Below are positions 26,162 to 39,599 of a stretch of 64,000 nucleotides of DNA, in pieces. Each line of letters starts with the position of its first letter. Position 1 is the first letter of the stretch. The stretch comes from Cyanoderma ruficeps (lineage: Eukaryota > Chordata > Aves > Passeriformes > Timaliidae), in the NCBI GenBank assembly GCA_008694505.1, contig VZDJ01007749.1, forward strand, positions 4,244,941-4,308,940. The letters run 5' to 3'. The notes under the pieces are model-generated. The model was not told the origin of the DNA. It saw only the letters and a program-made list of their open reading frames with translations, and ran no database searches. Both the position numbers and the translations under genes were made by a program.

Positions 26162-29100
26162 GTATGTGTGAGGAGGAGGTGGAAGGGTTTGGATAATTCT
26201 CTTGCAAACCTGCAGCACTGAGGAGAGGTAGTTAATAACAATACACTGATATGCAGGTTTTTACATTATTTAGCCATAATGGATATTATAGGCCCCCCTA
26301 ATGTTTGATGCAAGTACATGTTGTTTTATACATTCCTTGACAGCTCTTTTTAAGTCTTGTGTATTTTGAGAGCAGGCAGGCTCACATGGATTAAGAGACC
26401 ATGTTTCAACTGTCTGAGGATAAATCATTTGCTTGACTAATTCTTTCCAGTCAGGAGGTGGAGGCCAGTGTGTAACTGATGGTATAGAGATCTAAGAATT
26501 GCTAATTTTCCTAATAACTATATAGTCTGAAAGTAGATTTCAGCAGCATAAATAGCCAAATATTGACACTGACATTCCAACAGCATAGAGAAATCTCGCC
26601 TTTCCTGTCATTTAGTTTCCTATTTTAATGAATGCTTGAATATTTTTCTGTATTTCTTTTAAGGACTTCAGCAGATGTTATTTTCTTTTTCAGTAATCAC
26701 CTACTGCTGTCAAACCATACAATTTTTTGCTGCTTCTGATTAAACTGTCTCTTATTTGAAGTTATCAGACAAGTCTGTTGATCACTAAGTCGAGGAAACT
26801 TTAAAGTGTTACCTTTCTGCCCCATTTTTCTTAATTCTTTTGGGTGCATGAGCATTTGTTTTACATGCAGTACACTGTAGGAAGAGCAATCTAATGTAGT
26901 AGTGCCTTGTGTTTTTCATAGCCAAATATACTGCAAAATGTGCATAGTGTGTAAAGCTTCTGCAGGAGGTACTGCATACTGCCTGCAAATACACGTGAGC
27001 TTAAACCCAAGCAGTAAGAAAAATATTTTCTGATCGAAGTCTTCATTGCCTTTGGAAATGGAAGTTCTCTTTGACAGAAGAGGATTTCTGAAGACTCTGG
27101 CATGTGACAGAGAGAAGTTGTTCTCAGGTTCATTTACATGTTTGTATCTTGAGTGAAAATCAGTCTTTGCTAGTCTGTGATCGTGGAAGAGCAGACTCCT
27201 GTAGGTAGGATGTTAGGAAGAGGAATTTTTACTGTAGTGTGTGCCACTACGTACTCTGATCCCTGTGTGCAAATATAATCACTGGGCAGCTGTAAAAATA
27301 ACAAAATGTTGTATTTATTTAGCTGCTTTATCACTCTTGGTTTTGCTCCCTCTGGAGTAAAGCTTCTTTATAAAGGAGGCTGATGGTTGAAGTTGCTCAT
27401 GGATAATTTATCTTTAGACTAAACCTCTGCCACAGAGAATGTTGCAATCTCCATTTTGATGTAAACACTTCTGCTTAAAAGATTAGCCTTGGTCAGTGCT
27501 ACCATAGGAGTTGCAGCTGAGTTCATGTGCAGATTGTGTTAAATACAAGAAAAATTGCTGATGTTGGTGCCTTCTTGTCAGGAGGATCATACATGAAACC
27601 TGCCTTACATTCTGTTTTTGAGAGAAGTCATTTTTGTCTGCTAAATCAGCATCGAACTCCACGGCAGCTAAACCGCAAAGAAACTGTGGTTCTTTCTCAG
27701 GAAGTTCTTTGTGGTGAATCATCCCATGAACAGTGAGAATATAACTTTCCCCATCTCCTTCTGGAGACAGTCTGTGTAATTGGTTAGTTCTTCTCTTCTA
27801 GGAACAGTGGTTCTTTCTAATTCCTTATCTGAGGAAGACAGCATGACTATTAATTGTCAAAATCTCCAGGAAGGGGAAAACTGAAGTTCTTTCAGTGAAG
27901 ATGTTTGGGTTTTTATGTTCTTGAGGTAGGACTTAATAAATATTTGGAAGGATATATGTCTTGTTAGGTTAGCAAAGACAAGTTCTACATAGAGATTTGT
28001 CTAAGAAAAGAATTTCTAAATGAAATTGCTAATTTTCCTGTAAAATAACCAGTAAATATCTGAGCAAGATGGAAAAAAAGGACCACTAAATTTTACTGCT
28101 ACTTAAACCACAAAAAACTATATTAATATTAAATTGCACAATACTTGTATTTATTGAGACAGATTAAGAAATCTGAAAGAATGTATTTTCTTTCCAGCAA
28201 ACTATAAATGAGACCAAGGTTGCTCTAGGTTACTGGGAGGGGTAATTTTTGTCTCCTGAATCAACACAATTCTGAAATTCTGTAGACTACAAAGTTAGTG
28301 CAAGTTTTCTTTGGCACAGTCTCAGACTTGTTCTTATTTTGATTTTACGCTACTCAATTTCTCCAATTTGCATAGTCAAGAAATAGTTCCCTTTTTGTTT
28401 TCACAAGTTTAATGCAGACAAAAAAGTAGTTTAAACTAGTTACTGCTTATAACTGTAAGAGTTCATTGTTCCTAGTTTTGTTTTTCCCCTTAAGCTTTTT
28501 TCTGCCTTCTGAGAAGGCTTTGTCAAATTATTCACATGCCCCTTCCCTCTGCATGCATACATTTACTTATTTACAATTACGTGTAAGAGTGCTGGCTTTA
28601 GAAAACACAGATGTTTTGCTTGGGGGAGGAGCAGGATTATCATAGTAAAATTAATAATCTGGGCTTCAAGTGTTTCATTGTGCTGGCTTTGAGCATCAGG
28701 GTTTGAAAAACCTAACTCAAAACAAAAAGACTTTAAACTTGGGAGCTGAAAAATGCTGCTAGGAAAGGTGAAGTGTCTAGGCAACAGCTCTTAGTGGTGT
28801 CCCTCAGCAGTATAAAAGTGCAGCTTTGTGAAAGTCATATCTAATACAAAATTTTCAGTTGATTCTATTATAGCTTTGAAAAAAATATCAGTGCATGCTT
28901 GTGCTAGCAAATATTAGGTTGTTATGTTGTTGATATTTTGAAGGTGATGAATTTTGTAGCTTGAGAATGAGCTAGTTACTCCTCCTAATTTTTGTCATTC
29001 TTCCTTGTCTGCTTGTTCTTGCTGGACAAGAAAACTAATGCTGAATCTTCTTTTCTATTTGTATTGTTCTTATTTTTCTTTCTTTTTATTTCAACTTTAA

Positions 29101-32100
29101 TAGCTTCTGTTCTATTATTTTTCTGTATAAGGCTATTGCTTTTTAATCAAAGGGAAAGTGCAGACAAATATAGAGACAAATAGCCAAGCTTGGGGCAGAA
29201 GGTGTCTGATAGTGTGCCAAACTAGACTACTCTTTGTGGGAAATATGGAAAATGGTTGGAAGACTGGGAAAAAAACTTTCTATCTGACTAAACCCAAGAT
29301 GTTTACATCAGCACATACCAATCTTTTTTTTTTTTTTTTTTGGGCTGCTCACAGGAAAGCAAAATTTAAAAAAACCCCAACCTTTAAAAAGTCTAATTTT
29401 AAGAAGTTCCAGTAGCAAGACATTTCAGGATCACTAGGACAGGAATAATTACTCTTTCTTTAGTTTTGACAGCTTCACAGGGGAAGGGAAGAGATCAAAA
29501 CAAAACTCTGTGTGTATTTGTGCCTTCGTGTAGGTAGTAAATACTTTGTGTATATGTAAACACTGCCTGGGTTTGTAGTCATGATTCAGAAATTTTTTTG
29601 TTACAATTAGAAACTACATCAGTCTACTCATTGCTGAAGTGTCAGATTTTACTTTCACAGTCTTGGAATGAGCATTTTAGAATTTACTTTCATAAAGCAG
29701 TGAGACACCCCCAAAAACATGCTGTGATTGCAGAAAGATGAAGATCATATCTGTGGTCTTTTGTGTGTGGTGATTATTGATATGGAATAACATTAATGGC
29801 TTTTGCAGACTAAAAGCTTCAGACTGATTGTAAACACAGCTGGTAAACATGGGTCTATTTTTGTTCTTTAGTCACTCTTCAATGCTGTTACACATTCGCA
29901 GAGGGTACCAAGTCCTTGTTCATGCCACAGGAGGCCTGTGTTCCAAATCTTCACCAAAGGCAGTGCTGTAGCTCCTGCAGTTGTGTCCAAGTGAATGCTG
30001 GATAGGAGACTGGAAATTGAGGCAGCTGTGCAGTCTTAGTGTGTGTCTTCAATAATCAAGTCCTTTGCAGAAAACACAGCCTTGCACTAAACATGCTACA
30101 GGCAAGAATTGGAATCCTGAGATTGGCCTTGAAATACTTGTATTGTCTTATGCTTCTGGCTGCCTCTACTACAATGGTTGATGATGGGGAAAAACTTCCT
30201 TTCTGTGCTGGGCAGCAGGAGCTACTCAGCTTTAGGAGCAGCAGCCTTTTAATTTTTCCCTGCAAGAGTCCCCAAACCCTTAAAGGTCTTTGGGGCACAA
30301 CTGCATTGTAGCTTCACACCACAGGCTGCATCCGCAGGGGTGTCCCTGTTGTCCAGATTATGTAGGATACAGTTTGAATACAGACTAGGTGCAATGTTAA
30401 GACTTTCTCCTCCTGCCGTTTCTGATTAGAAATTGATACAGATAATGGCTTACCAGAGCTTCTAACTAAGATTTAGCTAGTAAAGCAAAAGGATAATCAA
30501 GATCAAATCCACTCTCTGGGCTATGTATTACTGCAGAGGATTCATCTTTCCCTCAAAAAAACAAAAAATTGTGATTCTCGGTCCTGGGTTACCATGCACA
30601 GCAGAGCAAGTATTCTTTATGAATTAAAATTACTATATTTCAGGCGAAAGTAATAATCCATTTTTGTTTTTCAAATCTCAAAGTCCCTTAATGGATTCTA
30701 AATCTGAACTTGAACCTCATGTGAGGTAACCTTTAAAAATTTCAGTCCATAAACGAGTTTAAACAAATAACTGTAGTACCTTTCTGTCTTATCTCCTCTT
30801 TTTATCTCCCTGCCACTCCCTCCCCCTGCAAACCCGGAAGGCAGCAGTGTCAAGGGCAGGGCCGATAATGCCCATATGGGAAGTGACAGCTGCTTGGTCT
30901 GTGAATCCATAGCCAGGCAAGAGCTGCCCTGGGAGATACACGTTGGTTTAGACATCAGAGTATTTATTGCAAGCCTTCAACCTGCGCTTTCACCTCATTT
31001 GTGAAGCTGCTGCAGTTAATGACACATTTGAAGATGGTTGAAAGAGGTTTGCATGACACCTTCTTCAAACTGTCTGATCCTGTATTTTCTTTTCTGTTAT
31101 CACTGTCTTCACACATTGCTGGTTTACTGATTGTGAAAGAGGTGAAAGGAATGTAGGATTCGACCTTCGTATTTTTTTTGTCACTGGCCTGCAGGATGAA
31201 GATGATGATAATCTGTGTGACAGCGTGTTGGTTTGTAACCAGATGCACACAGAAATAAACTTTTATCTGCTTTAATTTTAAGATTCCTTTGAAAGGGAAG
31301 AGGCAAAACCGGATAGCTGGACAATGATTGTTAGAATGTAGCGATTGTTGGGATGATAATGCTGGTCTGGTTCTGATCAGCAGCTTTGAGTTTGGGGCAC
31401 TTTCATGCCCATTTTGGTTAAGACACTTAGCTTTTCATATCCCAGGGAAGTCTGAACTGTGAAAACAAGTTTGTGTAAACTTCTTCCCTCCCTCTTTCCT
31501 AAAAATATTCTGTTATCTAATATTATAGCTAAACAAAACTAATATTCTCAGAAAAGGATGGTGTCAATGGACTTAGTTAATTTATTATTACAGAGGCCTA
31601 TGGCATCTAATGTTTCAGAAGCTATGAGGGGAGGAGGGGCAGCTAGGCAGGCTTGTTTTGTTAAGTTTTGCTTCTCTAGGAATTGTGCATTTCCCTGTTT
31701 CCTTGCTGCTTACAACAGACATGATAAAGAGCTCCTTGGACTTCAGGTGCAAAAATGTGAAGTCATTCCATCTGAAGAAAATCTAGTGCATTATTTGAAA
31801 TGAGAGTGGAAGTTATTTTATGGCAAATTACAGTTTTATTTGTGTCTAAAGCCAAGAACACATGGTTTATCTTGATTTAGAATCTGCTGCACTGTTACCT
31901 TTTCTTGAGGGCTCTGAGATTAAATTTGTGTGTAGCACTGAAGTCCAGGAATATAAAGCATAGAGCCGGAGAGAGCTTCATGACACTGTGATAGAGCAAG
32001 AAGTGTGATGGTCAGAAATACCAGTTCTTCACTGATGGTCACCTAGAAAAAGTTATACATAGGGAGAGTGTGATACATAAGGAAAGCTTACAATAAACTT

Positions 32101-32271
32101 TGAATTTTCCTATAATATTGAGGTGTTTCTGTCTTGATGGTGAGGCATTGTGTGCACAGTACAAATGTGTCCAGAACACTCAGGAAAAAATCTCCAAAAC
32201 TGCAAGGTTACATAAAAATGAAAACAATATTCATTTTCTTTTGTAACTTATCTTTCATTTCTCTTTTCCAG
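26162..32271 (+). other. CDC42BPA: Intron between the glycine-loop exon and the beta3-lysine exon
   Basis: This 6110-base intron starts gtatgtgt and ends with a pyrimidine tract and cag. It is AT-rich and mostly unique by eye. The only notable low-complexity item is an 18-base T run at 29324-29341 followed by A-rich and C-interrupted sequence. No recognisable CR1 or LTR piece was seen. Open frames in it (for example 30039-30311 and 31558-31803 on the + strand) match nothing I know and are taken as chance. Confidence 0.85.
29324..29341. repeat. T homopolymer (18 bases)
   Basis: Eighteen consecutive T, followed by gggctgctca and then A-rich sequence. It might be the poly(A) of an antisense retroposed copy, but the adjoining sequence matches nothing I recognise. 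Confidence 0.85.
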
Positions 32272-32355
32272 GTTGCAGTAGTAAAACTGAAAAATGCAGA
32301 TAAAGTTTTTGCCATGAAGATACTTAATAAGTGGGAGATGCTGAAGAGAGCTGAA
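32272..32355 (+). CDS. CDC42BPA: MRCK-alpha kinase exon (beta3 catalytic lysine)
   Basis: This exon has 84 bases, exactly 28 codons, in phase 0 at both ends. It begins [18 protein letters not shown] and ends [10 protein letters not shown]. The first Val closes the GxGxxGxV loop begun in the preceding exon. The Lys in FAMKIL is the beta3 lysine that holds the ATP alpha and beta phosphates (about K106 in the human protein). WEMLKRAE leads into helix C. The upstream site is a pyrimidine tract ending ctcttttccag and the donor is gtaagatt, both canonical. The distance from the previous exon is 6110 bases. [12 protein letters not shown] distinguishes alpha from the beta paralogue, which I recall as KMKNTERIYAMK. 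No frameshift or stop is present, so the exon looks functional. Confidence 0.97.
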
Positions 32356-35300
32356 GTAAGATTACAGTAATGTTTTCCATGATTGTGTGCCCTCTTACTC
32401 TGCTGAATTGACATTTCTCTGTCCACAGGTCTCCATGTTTATTAGAGGGATAGAGGAAGTGCTTCACTATTTACTGACAGTATAAAGATTAATATTAAAT
32501 AAGCTTAAAACAGTTCATCAGAAGGGTTAAAATGGCCTGGAATCTTGACTTCTGTGGAGCTGGATGTTTTTGACATTAGTTCTTTTCGGTAATTGCCCAA
32601 GAATTACCAGTTACACAAGTGATCTTTTAATGCATTTGTTCCAGTTGGGAATGTAGTCTTCTGCAAATATTTTCCATGGTGGAAGGTAGTTACTGAGCTA
32701 TAAGAAGGTAATTGCTGAGCTAAAGCTCATCAAGCCTATTAGTTTATCAGTAGTTAGAACTTAGTAAAGGCCCAATAAGTAGACTGAAAAATCAAAAAGA
32801 TAAAACTTTCAAATCAATTAGAGTGCATGTTTCCTAAAAATGTTAATCTGCAAAATTATGTGATAAAAAGTTCCTCATTATAGCTGGAGTCCATTTTGTG
32901 TCTGAAAACAGCTCTTTTACCAGCCTTGCTTTTGCCTTAGCTGCCTACTTCCTTTATACAACTCTGCTCTTCACAAAGTCCTTGCTATATTTCCCCTGGA
33001 TTCCTTTGAAAGGAAGCTTATAAAATGCAACCTGCACCTGAATACTTGTGCATTGATTTTAGATGAAACATGTATCTAACTCTTCTAATTTGCTTTGAAA
33101 TTCTTCATCTATGAGTACTAAAAATACACTCATAAATATATAGTTTTTATTTGAGACTTCAACTTGGCTGCTTTCAGGATGCCTTGCTGTTCAACTGCTT
33201 CCAAGTTTATTCTGATTTCCACATTTATGTTTTAATTACATCTTGGTAGGAAGTGAGATCAATGGGAAACTATCACACCTCAAAAAAAATGTATTCAGAC
33301 AAATTAAAGCCAATTTCTGATGTGTGCACATCCTGTCTCTTTTAACGAAAATGTTTTCAAATTAGAAAGTATAAATGGCTTGCAGATTGTGGTTAGATGT
33401 GCACAATGTGTTTCCTTTTTATCCAGAAATTATTCAGATACTGAGCAATCTGGCAGTAGTCTTGATACAAAGAGATATTTCTCTCCAAGACAAATGTCAT
33501 TACTGTAAGTTTTTATTATTTCAGTGAAACAGAAAAGACCAGGAATAAGGCTCCACTCTATTTTTAAATGTACCCTTTTAAAGTGAGTTTGAAAACTGTT
33601 TCTTTTCATTAACATGCAGTTATAAATAGGCTTCAAAATTTTTTCTCTATTCAAGGTATTAAAAATACTCTTCCCATGGGTCCAGCTGAATTTCTGAAAG
33701 TCTGAATTTCTGAAATGAATTGCAGCTATGTTTTTCCATGTATTTGTAACACATGGGTATATAGTGGAAAGAGAACCATCTGGAGTGAAAATGCATTATA
33801 AAGCATGACCTTTAGCAACCGTAACCTGTCATTTTTAAACGTTCATGAGTGCACTGCTTACTGCTGATGGGGAAGATCACCCATTTTGGCTCTGTTAGCA
33901 GTATGCTGCACAAGACTGAGATACACAGGAAAATAGTGCAGTCCAAAAATACAAGCATATAGAAAGATCTATATGTTCATATACCTCTGTATCAACAGTG
34001 TGGGAAGTGGGAGTCATTTGTAAAAGCAAAAAGGGAGTACTCAAAAAAGGCTTGAGAGTGCCAGATTAAGGTTGAGGACTGCAAGCTCTGAGTGCAAAAA
34101 CTTTGTTATGATGAAATTATACAGGTTGCAAAGTCGGGGGTTTTTTTTGTATAATACAGAGCATAAATTTTCCAAATACTAGCCACTGTTGAGATGGAAT
34201 GTAGAACTGGGAAGGTTACTGATACAAGGAGTACCTGGAAGTGTGTGACATCTTGCTGTTACACTCACAGACCTGTTACCCTGAGCGTTGACAGTCACTT
34301 AGAATTACAAGTGTGCCACGCTGGTGCCAGATGAGGCTCAGGAGAGAACAGGACAAATATTAGGCAGCATGGAGGCAGTCAGCACCCCCAGCAGGTGCTG
34401 ACTCTGAACATGAGCACCGAAAAGCAGAGCAAGTCAAATTCTTTGCTGCTTGAAGGCCACGATAACAGGAGAGATACGGCCACAACACTGAGTTGGCTTT
34501 GCTGCGACAGAGTGATCAGGTGACCTCTGGAGATCTCTGCCAAGAGTTCAAGGAGACTGCTTAGGGAAGATGAAATGTAATGCTGGAATAATGGAAGGCA
34601 CAAAAATAAGTTTCATTTAAAAAAAAACCTGATTGAGTCATGTCACAATACTTAAAAGAACCACTGCTACTGTCTCTTTTTTGTTGTTGTTGGAGTTTTT
34701 TTTTACCACTTCAACTCTGGCTGTTGCTGTCTCAGCTGTGATGTACTGTGATGGTAGCTGTTGCTTCAGCTCCAGGCATGCTGCCCAGAGGTGGGTGTCT
34801 GGAGTGCTCAAGGAATGCACGGTCTTTTGTCAAATCATGGCAAAAAACAAGTGGAATTACATAAACTCTCTAGTAACTATTCCTTTGAATTGTGTCATAA
34901 CAAGTAGAGAAACTACCTGTTATTCATCCTTGTGAAAACTAAAGTTCATAGTTATTTCTCTCTGAAATATGTCAAGAGTTTACAAACAAGGAAGGAAAAA
35001 AATCAAGCTGAAGCATCAAACACCTTTTCTTCCTTCTGAAGATGATCCATGCTCATTCTCCTACCCCAAGTCTATTTTTCATTCAATATCCTTTGAAGGT
35101 ATTTGTTTTAAGTATGTCTTGCTATTTTCTCAAATTTCACTGATTTATCTCCTGCATTGTGCAGTGATTAAAATATGTCACCTTAATTTTTCATGGTCTG
35201 CATCATTCTTACTCACTGTATTCACCAAGAAAAGGACTTGTGATGGTTTATTTGCTTGGACGAGGGAGTTACTTGCTGCTCTGTTTTTGCTGCATGTATT

Positions 35301-36583
35301 CTTGTGCATATCTCAATCTCAAATGATATTTCACTTTTCATTCTTCACTTTCCATATCTCACAGCCAGCAAAAGCCATGACAGAGTTCTGCTATTTTCCT
35401 ATTGGATTTGGAAATTAAACTGAAAAAATAAAAGCAAAGGCTTGAATTTTCTTTAAACTTAGCTGTCTTGAAGATGGAAGAGGCAGAGAAGGGTTCAAAA
35501 TGATGAAACATCTTTGTGGAGAGCAGAGTGTGCTGGAATAAAATATGGTCTGTGTTTTTCTCAAACTCTATTCTAAATAGAGCTCATACAATATTATTCT
35601 TTCCTTTGCACTGTCTTTTAGATCTTTTTTTCCTGAACAAAATTATGTGTTGGCTTTGTTATTTGGTACCTTTTGTTTTCTTGGGATATTTACTTCAGAA
35701 CTCACTCCCTTCAAAATATTTATGGGACTTCTTTGCTGTAGTTTCTTTTTGGCTTTTCATTGTTTGGTCATTTTTGTCTGTCATTCTGCAAAGTTGTTTC
35801 TGCTGAGGTTTTTTTTTTCACTACTCAGGGCAAGTTGCAAGACCTTCATTGGATTAAATGCCTTGCTGCTTTGCACTTGGTTTTCTTCACATTTTATCTT
35901 CTTTTGTTTTGTACAAACCCATGTTCCAGAATTAAAACATTTGTTGGCAGTTCTTGTTCCTCCTCTGTTCCGCTTGATACGAGGGTACCTCCTGCCTCCT
36001 GTTTTTCTTTCCAGTGCATTGAGGGGAAACCTCTTGGGACGTCTGATCAACAGCTTATATCTGGCAAGAGCAATATTCATTTCTTTCTGCTTTTCCTGAG
36101 CAAGGGGTGTGGAGAAAGTGGTTAATGATTATCATCAAGTGATGACTACATGGAGTTATTGGCAGCTACTTTCAAATGAAGAGAACCTTATGTGAAAACT
36201 CAAGTGTAAAACTAGGCTAACACCATGATGAGATAAAACAACATAAGACTCCAGATTCCAGCTCTCTGACTCCTATTGCAGTTACAATTATCTAATGCCA
36301 TTATTGATTGTTTTTCATAATCACACATTGCTATTTTGTCATTATTGATACATCAAGATTTTGACATTTTAGACAATGGGAAGTATCGCTTGAAGATGAT
36401 GAGCTCTTCTTATATCTATTTTTTTTTAGATTTTGTCATGTTTAGATAGTGTAATAAATGGCTTCTTTAGTGAGAGGCAGTTTTGATCCCCCCCAAAATA
36501 TAATGTCAAAAACACAGTGAACTTGTTAATGTTTTTTGTTATATATTTTTACCTAATGCCTGTAATATTTTTCTCCCCTTTAG
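32356..36583 (+). other. CDC42BPA: Intron between the beta3-lysine exon and the helix C exon
   Basis: This 4228-base intron is bounded by gtaagatt and a cccctttag acceptor. It contains a short imperfect duplication (32682-32722). Its 34.6-36.1 kb part is pyrimidine-rich on the + strand and carries several unusually long overlapping open frames. None resembles a protein family I recognise. No clear transposon was seen. Confidence 0.85.
32682..32722. repeat. Imperfect tandem duplication, 22-bp period
   Basis: gaaggtagttactgagcta and gaaggtaattgctgagcta are separated by three bases and agree at 17 of 19 positions. Confidence 0.88.
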
Positions 36584-36679
36584 ACAGCCTGTTTTCGAGA
36601 AGAGAGAGATGTGTTAGTGAATGGAGATAACCAGTGGATCACAACATTACATTATGCATTCCAGGATGAAAACTATTTA
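36584..36679 (+). CDS. CDC42BPA: MRCK-alpha kinase exon (helix C and beta4)
   Basis: This exon has 96 bases, 32 codons, phase 0 at both ends. It reads [18 protein letters not shown] and continues [20 protein letters not shown] is helix C; by alignment to PKA its second Glu (about E125) is the residue that salt-bridges to the beta3 lysine. [11 protein letters not shown] forms beta4 and the turn before beta5. The acceptor is a pyrimidine tract ending cccctttag and the donor is gtaagtgt. Relative to the human protein as I recall it, there are conservative changes (Lys to Gln before W, Asp to Glu in QDE) and one less conservative change, Asn to Tyr at about residue 149 (codon TAT at 36674-36676). 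The reading frame runs intact into the next exon. The intron before it is 4228 bases. Confidence 0.97.
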
Positions 36680-38084
36680 GTAAGTGTTGCTTTTATATAT
36701 ATGTATGTGTATATCTGTGTGGAAATGCAGTGTCTTGGTTGTGATTTGAGACAGAACACTAGTTTATTTGTTAATTTTGTGTTCTGGGCCATGCAGACCG
36801 TGTGAGGATCTGTGATTTTTCCATAAAATTCTAAAGGGTGGAGACTGGTCAGAAACTTTGAAAGTTTTGCTATAAATACCTCAGGAAGGCAGGTTTGTTT
36901 TCTAAATCACTTTACATTTGTTGATAAACCTTGGTGTGTGTACAGATTCTTTCTTACAATTTGTCATTCCTGTTTAATTGGATTCATAAAATTAAAAGTG
37001 CGCTTATTAACGTTGATTTTCTATTTTACTTTAATTTTTAATGATTAACCATGCTGATTACTGTTTTACAGAGAGAAATTGGGAGTAGCCCTGTTTTGAA
37101 ACAACTTACTATTTTGAGGACTTAAACTCAGTAAGCTGTCACAAAACAATAAAATGTTACTGCAGCATGGAAGAATGCCACTAAATACTCATAAATAAGA
37201 GTTGGAAGCTGTAGTTGTAGATTAAAATGTCTCTTTTATGTTATTTAATTTTTGAGTATTTTGAATGACTCAGAAAAAGGAACTAATATGAGGAAAAGTG
37301 GCCAATTTTCTATAAAATCTTTCCCACTTAAAAAGTGTTTTGATTGTGATACAGTTTCAGTAATATTTATGCCTGAAAAAGTAAACAGCTACACATTGAT
37401 GGCTTTTGATTATTTTTGATGGTTTTATTGCCCCATGCTTTGGATTCTCTATCATTAGCAATTCCAAAAGTTGTTTTTTTTTAAATCTGCTATACAGCCA
37501 CAGTCATTTTTTCTTCCCAGTCTGTCCAATACAAAAAGTGCTATACCTGGAACTCTTGCAGACTTGCAGTGTTTTTTGCCATTCTATTGCACTTTGGTGA
37601 GTTATGATGCCTGGGGGTCCATGGATTTTGGTAGATTTGTATAGCAATGGGGCTCTGCATTTGTAAGTCTTAACTATTGGCATAAATACCTCCCAGTCAG
37701 CTTCCTGCTTTGTTAATGTGGACAGTAAAAATAATCTCTTGTATTGTGTAATTCTGGTCTTATCATTAACAACACTTCAAGGAAAGTATTATATATTCCA
37801 CAACAGCCTGATAGAATTTGTTTTATTCTTGCCAGTTTCCTTGTTTCCACTAAGCACAGAGCAGGTTCTGTTCTTCATCTTTGATAGTCTGCTGACAGGA
37901 GCTAATTCTGCAGGAATACTGGGAGTTTGTATCATCACTAGTTCTCCATATGCTTTTTATTAAAATCACATGTAACACAAGTGGCCTTTAAAAAAATCTG
38001 TGTAGATTGAGCAGTAGATGTGCTTGAGCAGTGACTGTTGCTTGCCTTGAGATGGACCTCAGCAAGTGGAGAACTGCACAGAGT

Positions 38085-38645
38085 GAAAACTCGTGAAGTT
38101 CCACAGAGAGAAAGACAGTGACCTGCACCTGGGATGGAATAAAAGAAATCCAGTACATGCTGGGGGCCAGGTGATTGCAAAGCTGCTTTACTTGAGGTCC
38201 TGGCAGATAACAAGCTTAACCATGAGCCAGCAATGCACTCTTGCAGTAAAATAGGCCAGGAGTATTCTGGGCTGCAAGGAAAAGTGTTGCCAGCAGGTCA
38301 GGGGAGGTTCTTCCTCTCTGCTCAGCCCTGCCTCAGCTGCACCCGAAGTGCTGTGTCCAGATCTGAGCTCCCCAGGGCAAAAGAGAGATGGAACTGCTGG
38401 AGCAAGTCCATTGCGAGGCCAGAGGGATGATAGAGACACTGGGGCAGCCTTCCTGTACAGAGAGCTGGGGTTCTTCAGCCCAAATAAATGTAGGATGGAG
38501 AGGAGGGTTACCATCAATGTGTGTAAACACCCAGTGGAGGGAATCAAGAGAGCTGGATTCCTCTCAGAGCTGCCTGGGGAAAGGTCTGGAGCCAGTGGAC
38601 ACAACCTGAGACATGTAGAGTTTCATCAGAAAACAAGAAATCCCT
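38085..38645 (+). mobile_element. CR1 LINE fragment (end of ORF2 region and start of 3' part)
   Basis: About 560 bases follow the CR1 consensus in order. Recognisable pieces are tgaagttcca with gcacctggga, gtacatgctgggggcca, aagcttaaccatgagccagcaatg, gggctgcaaggaaaagtgttgcc, gtgctgtgtccagatctgagctcccca, gagagctggggttcttcagcc, and atcaatgtgtgtaaacaccc. These correspond to the C-terminal part of the reverse-transcriptase ORF and the sequence after it. Frames are broken by indels and substitutions, so this is a dead copy. It lies sense to the host gene. The match fades at about 38645, before the CR1 terminus. Confidence 0.9.
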
Positions 38646-39599
38646 AAGTGTTGGCATATTCAAGGAATTGAAGGTTTCTGTGTCATTAGGCTACTATGTT
38701 GCTATTGCAAACATAGGAGGAGGTGCAGAATCCTGTGTTTTAAGAGCCAACATTCCATTATTTTGCTATATCCAGTACCTGAGTTGCAGAGGTTTTGAAA
38801 GTGCTGAAGAATGAGTGCAGAGATCCCACATCAGTTAGGAGAATCTGAAGAGTTTTTCTCAATATACTTTCAAAGCAATAAGTTCAGCTCTTGGAGATGT
38901 CTGTACAATGCATCATTTAGTAATAAATATCTGAAGTTCCAAAGGCTTAATGCATTTTCTAAAACTGTAAAACACAAGAAACTAATACAATCAATCTTGT
39001 TCCAGAAGGAGCGTAGGAGCACCACTGAATAGAAGATACTTATCTTCTATAAGGATTGTGAGCATAATTTAAGAAGTTTAGTATTCCTGTCAGAAAGCAA
39101 CAGATGAAATTTTGACTATCAACACGTTTAAAATCTTGTGGAAATGCCTTTTGTGCTTTCTTATGCACTTGGAATCAGTGAGGATGCCCACATTATTCTG
39201 TATCAAGCTGTTAAAATCTTTGTTCATCACGTTTATTATTATGGAAAATATGAGTGAAAAGAAACAGATGTAAGATTTCTGCCTGCCCCTCATCTTCCCT
39301 AGAGCTGGCATAATTTTACAGATTTTTTTCTTCATATTTTAGTGTCTTTTTCTGAAAATGGAAAAGGCAGACATGTTAGGGGAACTAATATAAGTAGTCC
39401 CTTTAGGTTGCATTTTCAGAATTTTAAGGAAACAAATCGGGGTATACATTATTACATTTTCAATATTTTTTATTATTTATGGTCTTCTTGAGAGTCACTG
39501 CTTCAAATGCAGATAGGCTGCCTTCCTGGAAACAGATGGGAGCTCTAAGCAAAACCTTTCAGATAATCTAGTGGAAATTTATTCTCAGGCACGTGATTT

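Noticed and set aside
31558..31803. An 81-codon + strand frame 470 bases before the beta3-lysine exon, considered as an alternative exon.
   Set aside because: The kinase sequence is continuous without it, and an insertion after the glycine loop would break the fold. No splice signals or homology were seen.
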